Positions 1 through 11,900 of a DNA stretch of 64,000 bases are shown piece after piece (within the stretch, counting starts at the first letter, position 1; the number at the start of each line of letters is the position of its first letter). The notes beneath the pieces were generated by a model that had not been told where the DNA came from, did not search any database, and was given only the letters and a program-made list of their open reading frames with translations. The translations under genes were made by a program, and so were the position numbers. The DNA is from Acanthaster planci (taxonomy: Eukaryota > Echinodermata > Asteroidea > Valvatida > Acanthasteridae): the NCBI RefSeq assembly GCF_001949145.1, contig NW_019091413.1, forward strand, positions 940,315 to 1,004,314, given 5' to 3'.

Positions 1-1657
1 TCAATCATGGATTGTTACTCAGAGCACCACATCACCTCAAGTCTTGTACTCATTTCCTCTGTAACCTAGGTGGCACTGAAAGCATCTTCTCCATCCACAC
101 TGCACATGTTTGTCCTACCTGAGGTGTTAATTTCTCATCTAACTCCATGGTAATTAGTTCGAATTACTGAGGAAATGTTCCACAGTTGCTAGTGATTGTG
201 GAGTTACACCTTGTCTGCTGGCTAGACTACCAAGGATCCAAATTTCTAATGTCAGGTAATCCAGTGACACCAAAGGTGTTGGCAAATGGTTATCCTCTCT
301 GTAAGTTCATTAAAATTGTCAGTTCCTCCCCTGGCTCTAACCTAATTTCACAGATCTCACTTTGTTTGAGATTAGCTTTAACGGTGTCAATAATTATGGT
401 AATTGGTGAACACCCAAGGCGACATAAGGATTACCTCGCTGTGAAATTTGTAAATGGTACTATCATCCCTTGCTCTAATTTCATGGAGTGGTTCACAAGA
501 AAGTGCTCATGGTTTCATTCAGCAGTGACAAAAGTTCAAGGAGAACTTGACAAATTCTGACACTTTGAGGGTATTCATTGCCAGGAGAAGAATTTTAACC
601 GCAAGGGCCTCTGGCAGACCTCATTGAGGGAAACATCAGGGCTCCTCCCATTTGTTCTCGAGTGAAAAACTGGACGTGATCAATGGATCTGTGCTAGGGT
701 CCATTACACTGCATCATCAGTTGATCACAAAGCCATTGGTTGGTTGCTGTTTTCTCTGACCTTTGATTCTTGAGGATTTTTGAAGGATATTACAATCTGA
801 GAATGGTACCCTCTGTGGTATACATTTCTGTATGATCAACCAATCAGATTTTGATCACTCTTCTATAATTTATTCCCAACTTCAACATTATCCACCACTT
901 GCCTCATTAGATCCTTCAGTAGATTTGTTGGAGTTTTGGAGTGATCTGATCTGCTGTTTTTGAAGTTGGAAATGTTGCGGTCTTGACTTTTAGTATGGTC
1001 CCTGGTTATGCAGCTCGTTGACTCTTGAGTGTCCCCAGAACAAAGACTGACAGATTGGGGGACCACCATCACAGAGGTGGAAAATTCTGTCGATGGAACA
1101 CTGCTGTTGCATTTCAGAGGCAGCTGGTTCATAGCTCACTGTTGTTGGTTCCAGCCTTTTGCAGTAAGGGACAAATTGACAGTTGACATTTAAAACAACT
1201 AAACAAAAGAAGTTTGTGTGATTGGAGACTAAGGACATTCAAATGTCTGAATCATAATGAGTGTGTGTTTTACCCTTTCACTGCACCCTATGAAATTTTC
1301 CCAACTATCCATGGCATGGAATTGGCAAGAATTTAGTGCTTGTGGAGTCTAAGCGCTATGTCATTAGTATCTCGTTGGGATGCAGAGTCGGTGATTAGAC
1401 ACCTTGTTGTCGCCCTTACTACCTCAGAGACAGAGGGTTAATTGCATTGCATTCCTAACTGGAAATGCTTGAGAAATAGTCCTGCTAGACTGTGGAGCAA
1501 GAGATGATGTGTTTTTACTAAGAGATGACAGTCTGTTGGGACGCCACACTGTGCATGGCTGATTGCTCACATGCAATAATGTTCACCTCTATTGATATGG
1601 TTGCCCCACCAAAATCCCTCTTTGTTTCCTGGAGGCTGGGTGCAGGTACTTATGTAT

Positions 1658-1961
1658 GGAGTGGATAAAAAAAGTGGAATCACTGCACTGCATGCGTGGA
1701 GTGGATGAGAAAGGTGGAATCACTGCACTGCATGTGTGGAGTGGATAAGAAAGGTGGAATCNNNNNNNNNNNNNNNNNNNNNNNNNNNNNNNNNNNNNNN
1801 NNNNNNNNNNNNNNNNNNNNNNNNNNNNNNNNNNNNNNNNNNNNNNNNNNNNNNNNNNNNNNNNNNNNNNNNNNNNNNNNNNNNNNNNNNNNNNNNNNNN
1901 NNNNNNNNNNNNNNNNNNNNNNNNNNNNNNNNNNNNNNNNNACTGCGCTGCATGACAACTG
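1658..1961. repeat. 40-base minisatellite containing an assembly gap
   Basis: Two full copies (1658-1697, 1698-1737) and part of a third (1738-1761) share the start GGAGTGGATAAGAAAGGTGG and the end ACTGCACTGCATGYGT. The unit is 40 bases. N-bases fill 1762-1941, and the sequence resumes inside the unit with ACTGCGCTGCATG. The gap very likely reflects collapse of this array. Confidence 0.9.
1762..1941. other. Assembly gap (180 N)
   Basis: Undetermined bases inside a tandem repeat; the real length is unknown. Confidence 0.99.
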
Positions 1962-4900
1962 CTGAAATGATATTCTTGGAATGTTACCCTGCCCTCACAT
2001 GTGTATGATGACAATTCTCTAGTCCTTTATGTGTGTTGAATTGATTCCTGTGGCATTTGGGTTGTACATGAACATGTACAACTACACGAAGCCACAAGAT
2101 TTGAATGCTTCCTACAACGTTTTTATAGCTTTGTTTTTCAAGTTTGTTATAGCCCATTTCAAAAATGTAGATTTGAAGTTAAACCAATGATGCAGAGAAA
2201 ACCTGATACAGCAGAATTCTTTCATGGTTGTTTTTGTGGGAGTAACATTTTGGTACAAGTTGATGTACGGCACTGGCTCCTAGTCGGAGGCTATTCCGTG
2301 GTGAGCGTGTGAGACCACAGGTGTTCCTGACTTCATCCGGCCTTCAGTAGAAGGTGGGAGGAAACACACTTGTTTGTCAGATATAATCACCCTGATGTCT
2401 CCCAAACAGTACCCTTGCATAAGTCATGTCCTGTTGATCACTGGGCCTTCTCCTCACAGGAAATACATGGGAGTCAGTGAGCAAAACAATTGCATGGATT
2501 CCTCAAGCTTTGCAATGAGGTATGAGTGATTGTTTCCCTTGAAGTTGATGTGCTAATGGATACAAATTGTGCTTGGAATCGTGAGAAATTTAAGGACAGA
2601 TAATTGGTGGACATTTCCCATCTTCAAGTCATCCCTTGCCTTAGTAGGCTTCAGTTTTTAAGCCCCTGTCAATTACACTGCTAGCATATTTTGTCAGTAG
2701 GCTTGGCTAATTGCCATGCGACTTGTAAGCCAGAGATAGGAGTTACGGAGGCAGATAATGTAAGCTAAATCAAATTCAGTAAAATGTTCATGGTGTGCAG
2801 AGTTAAGGATTTCAAAGTTTTTGCTCAGCAATTTCTTTGAAATTCTGTCATGCTCATCTGCTTATTTTCCTCATATTTGTGCAACACAAGTATGAAAATT
2901 TTTGTGTATTAACATCATAGGTACATGTACCAACTCGAGAAAGGATAACAGCGCCTACTAGAGAAGGTTCCATAACCCCTGATGAGTCATGGTGCAAATC
3001 CAACATCACATGATATTCACTGTCTAGAGCTTCTCGACTGTCTGATTATATCATCAGGATTCCGTTCCCTTATCATTGATGTCATGATGATATCCTGTCC
3101 TTTAATGCTCATCCATAAACACACCACCAACCCAGGAAGCTCTCAATACCATGTCAGCTGAAAAACCTATGTTCAACACAAGTTGCTCCCCCAACAGGTG
3201 CCCCTTTCTCTTGGACCTATAAAAAGTCTTCATCTGAGCTGAAACCTGCTTCCTTAAGTTAGTAGTCCCTACCAAGACTTGCACTGTCTGAAGTTGTTTG
3301 GATATCAGCCACTACCTGAAAAAAGTGATACTTTTATTCTTTCTGGAACTGTTTTGATTTCTACCTCTAATTTCGTTGTGACCATAAAGGAGGGTGGGTC
3401 CAGGATCACATGAGACTGGAAAGTAATTTCTATACATAACTGCTTTTAATAGATAGAGTGAAGAGTGGGGCCAAATGTCTCTCCCCCTTTCTTATTATCT
3501 CTAATGCCACCCTCTCCTCCTCCCCTGCCTTATACCACCTCCAATCTGTCCCAGGGTTTCTATCTGGCCAAATGAAGCTTCAAATTAAAAACGTGTATCC
3601 TCTTCAGTTTAAAGTTGTCAAGAGTCAGTGTCACAAACTCCCTCTTGTTGCCGTTTGGGAACTTTGTCAGCCAGCATTAAGTGGATAACTAATTTTGTTT
3701 TTTTTTTTCACATTGTCATGTGAAAAGACTTTACATATGTAAGTTGTAGGTAGTTTCTCCTCTTTCAGGGCCAGTGGATTTGTCAAGGGGAGGGGCACGG
3801 GGAAGTTGTAGAGATTTCTTGCTATGGATCTATGATAGAATTGATTAGGAAATGGGCCATTTGTCATCCAGCTGCATGGAGGCTCAGTAATATTGCTTTG
3901 TTTGTTGACAGTTGCAAATGGTCAGTTGTGAGCACACAGCTGTGGGGTTTGTGGCACTAAACATTTAAATGCATGTTATGCGATTTATCTAATTTTGTAG
4001 GTCTTGTTTGAGGCCATTGTCTGCTGTGACCCAAAAGGTTTTACTCTGAGTTTTCATCCTCTGTTCTCTTTGTAGTGGACAAGAAAAATGTTTGGCAGAT
4101 TGAAATTATTTCAGCTCCGTTTTAAGTCATGCAGCTTTTATACATTGTGTGAACATGCACATTGAGAAACAAATGTTCAGTTTTTGTGCATGGGGCTTGA
4201 TGTTAAACTGCTTCTCGTGTTTCCTGTGGACTGGCAGCTTCACTGAAGTGTACTCACTGACTGTCATGAGTAGAACACACACAGTGCTCCACTGTTCTTT
4301 GCAGATCCTAGTCCCTGTCATTTTTTTTTGTCAGCTGTTTCCTTCCATTTCTTTATCCGCAATCAAGGATTGGCCATTGTGGTTCTTGTGCTTTATAATA
4401 GTGAGGTAAGTTTGTACTAGTTTCCACAAAACTCAAGCACCAAGATATTTTCTTTTCAAACTTACAGAGCAATTATTTAGTTAATAAAACTAAGCAGGTT
4501 GTCAAATTCTGTGCCTTTGTCAGTCTTTCCTGGAACCTCAACTTGTTAATTCTATTGCAGTACTAAAATCCTTGAAGTTTCAGGATGCAGCTTTGCACTC
4601 ATGTCAACATTAGGTTGGCAGTCATTCTCTGAATGGTGAACATTTGTTCTTCACTGTCAGAGTTAGTTCAGTACCCAAGTACAGTGGAGGCCTCGTCAGT
4701 GTTGTGTTCATTGGATCAGATTCTACAAGCTGGAGCCACACCAGTTCATTCAGTGTTTGAGATAATTCTGTAATTGCCCTGGTGTGCATTTACAACTTGC
4801 TTCCTTTCAAACAAACGAATATTACTCATGTCAAACATTATGCTATTTTATTTGCTCAAAAATCCAACAAATGTGGGTTGTGGCCTACTTTTTCCAGGCC

Positions 4901-7900
4901 CAGTTTTGTACAAGCTCGATGGCCCATTCTTTAATGTGGAAAAGTTTTGTCCATATCTTGGTTGCCTGCTCTGTGAAAACTTGGCAGCTAGAGCAAAAAG
5001 CCTTTTTTTTCTGGACATCTGTCACACACACCACTCCTCTCACTCTCCTCAAGTTTGTTGAAGGGATAAAACCTGGTAGAAACCCAGTTACCAATCTCCT
5101 TGGCTTTTTTTTTCACTATATGAGCAAACATGGCCTGTGGGGTAATCTCCGATTAACACAGTAACTTATCCTGGAACGGAGGAAGATCAAGATGCAGTGT
5201 GATTGGTCGTTTCTGTCCTTTGGTGGTAAGGGGAGGGAGTTGGTGGTGACAAAGTGAGCTTAGAAACAACTTAAAAGTGAAGTTAGGGGAAAGTTTTTGG
5301 AGTTCGTTTTTTTAGGGAAGTTGGTCAGGATGGAGGCACAGCTTTGATACTTGTGTTGATAAGTTTACCGTCAGATCTTGCTGATCTTTTTTGAATGCTT
5401 GACATCAGTCAGTAGACTTTGTACAACCAATGTCTTTGTAGCTCTGTGTAACTAGCACTGTTTACATTGGAATGACCAGAGGTGCACTGACTTGAGCAGG
5501 TGTTGTTATTGTCAACATTGTGTTCATTCAGCAGTTGCTTTGCTATGGTGAGCAGAAATCTTTCCTTTTTTTGGTCTGTGCCTCGTGATTCTTTCATAAA
5601 AATAGATTTACATTTTATTTTAGATTATGATATTTTGATTCCTTAGGAGTCAGGACAGTGGCCATGTTAAGTTTTATTTAGAACTGTGTAATTTTATTTT
5701 GGTTAGATAACTTTAGGTTTTGTTTCTATTTTGAGGAAAAGGTTTAGATTTTTTTCCCTGTTGACACATGCTTGCCTGTTTCTGTGCAGTTTGCTATAAG
5801 ATGCAAGTCAAATTTGAACACCAGTCACTGATTTGTATTTTGGACCTTGCAGCTTGTTATTAGAAGAGTTTTGGTTTTTGTGGATGGTACATTATGGGCA
5901 CATTGGATGGGTGCTTCCAGTATCTCATATCACTTGTTGCTATTTCCAGTCTGTTTAACTGAGCATTATTCACAGTTATGCATTATTCCAAAAACTCTTT
6001 ACTCATCCTTGAAAGCTGATAGATCTCTGTTCCAGTTTAGAATTGACTTATTGTTCTCCCTGCACCTTAATGAATTGGTATTTAATTTGTGTTTGGTGGC
6101 TTACGGGCAGACTGGGATGTGTGGACAGGGGTAGGAACTCTGTAAGCTGTGAACTCTTATCAGTGGTGCCACATTATCTAGCCTCTTCACTGGTTGTGCA
6201 AGCAGATACAAGATAAGAATGGTTATTAATTCCTATGCAGTGTGTGATAAGTGGTCTGGTTTGTACAGGGAGGTGGTGTCCAATAATAGCCTTGTGCTGT
6301 TATTTCTTTGTAAAAAGTTACCGCTTGTTAGTGTAGTTTGAACTTTCTGATGCAGCATCATGCAGTCTGGAAATGACCTTTTGCGTGGAAGGTAAGAGGA
6401 CTTGGTCTGATTTCAGTAATGTTATATGTTTAGGAAGAAATACTTGTGGAAGATGTAATGTTTTATTCCTTTCTTCCAGGAAAGTTGTATAGAATAGAAT
6501 ATTCATCATCGGACAGTCTTTTGATGCAGAGGCAAATTTTCATGCTATTGGCTGTAAACAGAAAACATGGCTTCTAACAGCTTTGTTATCCACAACTGGG
6601 CTACTATTGGGGTGCATTATTTTACACTGGAATGCTGAAGAAAGAGCCCGGCAATTGCCATTGCTTGACACAATGTTTGTTCATTAAATAAAACTTCAGG
6701 CTATTGTAGAGTTGGGGGGAGATAAATTAACAACTTTGTTTGTATTTGCCAACTGAAGACATTTTGTCCTGTACAGTTCTTTTGTTTTGCATCATCAGTT
6801 AACAACCCAAACATACATTTTTGCAATATATAGAAGTTCTGTTGGTCTTGGATGTTAACAAACTTTGTGTTGTTTTTGTTGCTTCAAAACAATGCCATTC
6901 GAATACGTTACCTTTCGGCAGGTTGCATGTTTATCTTCAATTTGTGACAGACATGAATGGACAAAACAGTTTGCTCTTTTTTAGAAATAGTTCAAATGGA
7001 AATAATCTCAAGAGTGTGTCATGTGAAAGCCCCTTTTGTCCAGGGGCCCACATATATACAAAATTGAGTGTTCCTGCCTTACCGCTCGACAGTGATTCCA
7101 CTCCACCCCTTCAGTAAGCACAGAAAGTCACATAAACACCGAGGGGCGGAACTCTTTCCCTTTCAGAGTTGAACAAGTTTCTTCCATGACAGAAACCCAA
7201 ACACAAGGTCATACATTGTACACTCAGTTCTCCAATGTTTATGTAATGTTACTAAGCTGCTTTATATTTCTATTTTGGGGCCTTGGTCCGTGAATCAGCT
7301 GTTTTTTTGGGGTTGTTTTGTTACCAAACAACCCATATTGCATGTTCCAAACACTTTGGAGAAGTACTTTGCGTGCTCACCCCAGACTAAAACATACATT
7401 GCGTGACTCACAGCTATGGTGACGTCAATGCCAGAGACAAGACATTTGATAAATTTGTTCTTGACAAAATGTTCACAATCATTGGTTTTGAACATGATAT
7501 GATATCGGGATCTGCATAAAGGAGAAAAATGGTACGTTTAATTAATTGTTGCTGTTATCTGGAGTTAGGACAACAATAAGGGAAAAAATTAGATTAGAGG
7601 CAGCTTTGTTTGTTTTAGAAAAACTTCCCGAATTGTTTTGATGAAGCTTAGCAACCGCTCTGACAGTAGATGATCACCCATCTTTGACCTAGTTGAATGT
7701 TTGGAGAAGCAAAATTGATGAGATGTCAGTGAGCAACATTAATTTTACTTCACGGTCTGAAGTTCTACCGTTATTTTTGAAACAGCATTGCCTGCCGGGG
7801 GGACAAAATGTTGGTGAAATAGTTTGGTACATGAACAGAGTTTCGAACTTTGTACATGTCTTTGGTTGTTTAGTTACCATGTCAGTCCATGGAAATTGTG

Positions 7901-7978
7901 CAGCAGGCGCTTTGATTATGTGGTTTGTAACATGAGACTGCCTATCTCTGTTAAACCTGTTCTCTCTTTTCATTTTAG

Positions 7979-8902
7979 GCATATGAATGGGCTCTTGATG
8001 GAATGAAATTTGTAGCAGTGCTCGGCCATGAGAAGAGTAATACTAGAGAGCAATGCCGCATTCAGCTATGCACCCTTGAGAAGTACCTGCGTGACAACCC
8101 ACCCACTGCCCAGGACGATTTTGTGGAGATGTGCAAACTGTCCAAGCAACTAGGCAAGGAGCAGTGCATCCAGCAGTGCGACTTTGCCAAGCGGCGGTGC
8201 CAGGAGACCCACGGCATGATGCAGGATAAGATGGACAAGCTGCATGGCATGCTGCGCAGCCCCCGGTCCAGTTCCAAGCTCGGCTTGGAGTGGGGAGACC
8301 GGAACCGGACAGAGAGAGATGAGACGGTGTATGAGAGGAGCTCCTCTGTTACATTTGATGCAGCAGGGAGTCTCACACCGCAGAAGGGCACTCAGGGTGG
8401 GGGACAGGACTCAGAGGGGCCATTCAGTAAGGCAGAGCTGCTGCGTAAGGGGAGTCGGTCTGCCCCACCCAAGCAGCATAGAGACTCCCTGCACAGTAAT
8501 GGCTCGGTGGACTCGGGGATATCTGTTGGGGATAAGATCCTTGACAGAGGAGCTCTACCGATATCACCAACATCCATGGATTCGCCCAACGAGTTCTCTG
8601 TTAGGCAACGCAAGATGGCTGCTCTAATCAAGCCCATCAGTGAAATTGTGGACACTGGGAAAAGGACGAGCAGTCTGGAGAAGCTGGATGAGGGCTACGA
8701 GGAGGCAGAAACAAATGTCGTGAGACGGCCCACCCAGTCAGTCACTCACCCAGTTGTGGAACCCAAGAGAAGCTACTCGATGATGCTGTCTAGAAAGTCT
8801 GAAGATGTGGAGGATTCTTCTGAAGAGAAACAGGATAGGGTGTGTCGCAAGGCCAACATGGAGGATGAGTTTCAGCTCTCAGATGAGGAAACTCCAGATG
8901 GG
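7979..8902 (+). CDS. PLEKHG4: RhoGEF exon a: end of spectrin-like region and Ser-rich linker
   Basis: The acceptor CTTTTCATTTTAG ends at 7978, and the frame opens as AYEWALDGMKFVAVLG before the first internal Met at 8003. The 924 bases are 308 codons, entering and leaving in phase 0. The donor is GGG|GTTTGT. The frame stays open past it to 9010, but the phase fits the next exon only at 8902, so the read-through tail (VCIQYNCL and onward) is judged intronic. Helical Cys/Lys-rich sequence comes first, followed by a long Ser-rich segment containing NGSVDSGISVGDK. Confidence 0.85.
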
Positions 8903-11900
8903 GTTTGTATTCAGTATAATTGTTTGAGAACTAAGCAATCTAGAATTTATATAAAAAAACTCGCTCTTACTGAGTGGAAAGATATGTACAACTTTGAGAA
9001 TGATGACTGAAACTTTCTTAACTAAGAATGCAAGGTCATCTTTATACATAGACTTGATGAATATCTGCTTGAGAGGTTTTATTTGAATATTTTTTGAATA
9101 ACCAGAGCTATATCATTTAAGTCAAATTACTAACAGTTCCATCGTGGTCATATTTGGCAGTTTACATAATTAATTTTCTTCTCATAGAGGAATCCAATTG
9201 AAAGCGATGACTGTGGTGGCAGCGCAGTCACATGCATATTCTTCAGCTTGATGTGTGCGTGCATTTGGCAAATCATAAACACCCTATTGGTCAAAGAGGC
9301 ATGTAATGCACATGTACCACCTGTCCATGAGCATTGTGCCACTGCAGAAATGGTTGCTAACTCTGGTTGTTAATTATCAGTATTCCGTTATCATTCATTT
9401 GTAAGTGCAGCAATCTGTGCATTTTTTCCGTATATCTTCCAAAGTAAACCATTCTTCAACTTTTTATAATGGTCAAATCTGTATTTCCTGGATGCCCACT
9501 ACAGACGGAAACCCACTGGTCACCGAAGGATGCCAACCGTCACATCAGGAAGTCGGTGTCCCAGGTTCCTGGTACCCCACTCAAGCTGGAGGAGCTGACA
9601 TCCAATGCTGGCCTGTTGGGCAACAAGGAACATCCCAACTACCGGCGGATGGTACTGATCCTGGATGAGATGATCCAGACGGAACAGGACTATGTGCTGG
9701 CCCTCAAGTACATCATAGAGGTGAGGGGGCAGGGACAGTGGTTTGGGCAGTTTGTAATTAGTGTAAAAAGCGAATGTGAACCGTAAATGTAACATCACAG
9801 AATACTTGCAGCAAACCTTGCTTAAGTTGAAATTTGTGAAATGTTTGCATATTTGTCCTGTGAAAATTGGCTGCCGTCATGCACACACTCACTTTCACTT
9901 TCAAGTGTGAACTTGTCTTTCGGATAGTAAGAAGTACAAGTTTGAAGTTTGACGTGTTCTGATGGCATGTAGACTGGTCTGTGATGATTAAACAAAGATA
10001 GTTGAAGATTCCTCACTAACCACCTTTCATAAGAAGTTGTTAATGTTGCTGGTTGATTTAGCTGGTTTACACTAGCTGTGTGCCTACCTGGAAGCAGCCA
10101 GTGTCATTCTGGTGTACATTTTTGGGGGGCACTCGGGGGAGTCGTCACTTTCTGGAGGGGGAATTCAGTGGGTTCTGTCACAATTAAAGCAATGACTAAG
10201 GCAGATTATCACCAGATCTTTCCTTCTTTAATTTCTGAGCTGGGGGCGGGACGGAGGAGGGGAGGGGCACATATGGTAACAAGGAGTGGCCTGTTCCCCA
10301 TACCCCCCCCCAAGTTACACCACTGTGTGCAGTTTTGAGCTTGAATTTTGGCAATGGCGCCTTCGTATAGTTTGAGTGGAAATATTAATTCTCTCAGTAT
10401 TACCACACTAGCCAACTAATTAACCACCAGTAACCCTAGATCTAACTTTTCATGGATGATCCCTCTTGACTGTCATGGGGTAGATATACAGAGCAGTTCT
10501 CCTAACTGGAGACATTTCAGTGCTATTCCTCTAATTCTTTCACTAGCAAAGGTAGGAGAGGTAGGGACGATAATTTCAGTCGGTCACCTGGCACACTCAC
10601 CAAGACTGTGCATTCCAGTGAAAGTGGGTTCTGCATACTCACATTGTGCCCTTTTAAGCCTGTGTGCACAAGGGATGTGTCACTTCATGGAAAAATGCAC
10701 CATCTCTTATTAAGCACAGAGCCCGTAGCCTGTTGCACATTTACCACCATTCCCATAAATGATTAGTGCTGCCCTCTGGAGTTTCAAAAACTGGAGGAGA
10801 TTGACCTTAGTGAGGGCACCCCCCCCCGAATTCACACTCAGGTTGTCAAGTAATGCACAGTGCATGAACTGTTCACATATCAATAAGTGTCCAAATCACT
10901 TCATCCTTCAAACAACAGACAAAATTATTTCAGGTCTTTTCTTTCTCTCCTTCTTTTTCGACGGACTATTCTAGAATTATTTTCCAGAGATGGACCGGGA
11001 TGACATTCCCCAAGGTCTGCGAGGGCAGCGCAGTGCCGTCTTCGGCAATCTAGAGAAGATCTATGAGTTCCATGATCGACATTTCCTGAAGGCACTCAGC
11101 CAGTGCCAGAGCGACCCACTGCAAGTCTGCCACTGCTTCTTGCAACATGTAAGTGTCTTGACACCATGGCCAACATTACTTTGAAATTCCCAATTTTTGT
11201 TTTTGTGTCTGTCTTGCAAGCAGCCACTGGACAGATAAACAAAGTAATAATGGCTAATTGTGCTTCATGGGGCTGTATTCAATATGGTTTGGTTGTCTCT
11301 TGAAGTCTTTGGTTACACCTCAAGAAAAAGTATGCAGAGATGTTAATCAAGTATCTGGGCTATGTAGCTTTGGCTGATGAGTCTGGATTTACAATCGTAA
11401 TTGTTTCAATTTCTTGAATGTTTGTCTGTTTGTAAATGTGGTCCAAGATGGTAGAGGTTTCGGCAGCACGTATACCCTTGGATGTTATACAGTCCCATCG
11501 CCAACTTGAGGCATTAAGGGTGGCCACAGTGTCAGCTAGTATGGCCACTGACATTAGAGGATTTCTTAAGATATTTTTATGCTCATGCCTTTTACTGATA
11601 GGGGGAGCTTCCTTTGGTGATGGGTATGATTGGGGAGGGGGGAGCTTCCTTTGTTGATGCGTGTGATGGGGGAAATTCCCATGTTGATGGGTGTGATGTT
11701 ATATAGGGTAATGTAATACTGCATTGCATTAGCCTATATATGTTTAAATCAGGTCAAGTAGGGCCTTATCCATCTAGTCTGCAGGACAGGAAGTATCTTC
11801 TCGAGTCACTAACAACTTGAAGATTTAAAACGACACAGAGAAGCCCTTCCCTGTCATAAACCATGAATCAAAATGTCTTGGTTAATATGGTCATGATCAG

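Larger units (their letters stand above)
1..7978. other. Presumed intron / upstream part of the RhoGEF gene; no exon recognised
   Basis: No stretch here has both plausible splice borders and recognisable protein. The open frames are short and low in coding character. The gene's upstream exons for the CRAL-TRIO-like and spectrin parts are therefore probably left of the window, with this as the intron before 7979. The only structured feature seen is the minisatellite with an assembly gap at 1658-1961. Confidence 0.5.

Noticed and set aside
186-560. 124-codon + strand frame and nearby minus-strand frames at 863-1238
   Set aside because: No recognisable domain, no splice context linking them to the RhoGEF, and no transposon protein motif; probably chance frames in intronic DNA.
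1589-2014. Open frames spanning the N-run
   Set aside because: They are open only because Ns cannot encode stops; the flanks are a 40-base minisatellite.
8903-9010. Continuation of the first RhoGEF exon frame past the donor
   Set aside because: The next exon fits in phase only if the exon ends at 8902, and the extension has no family resemblance.
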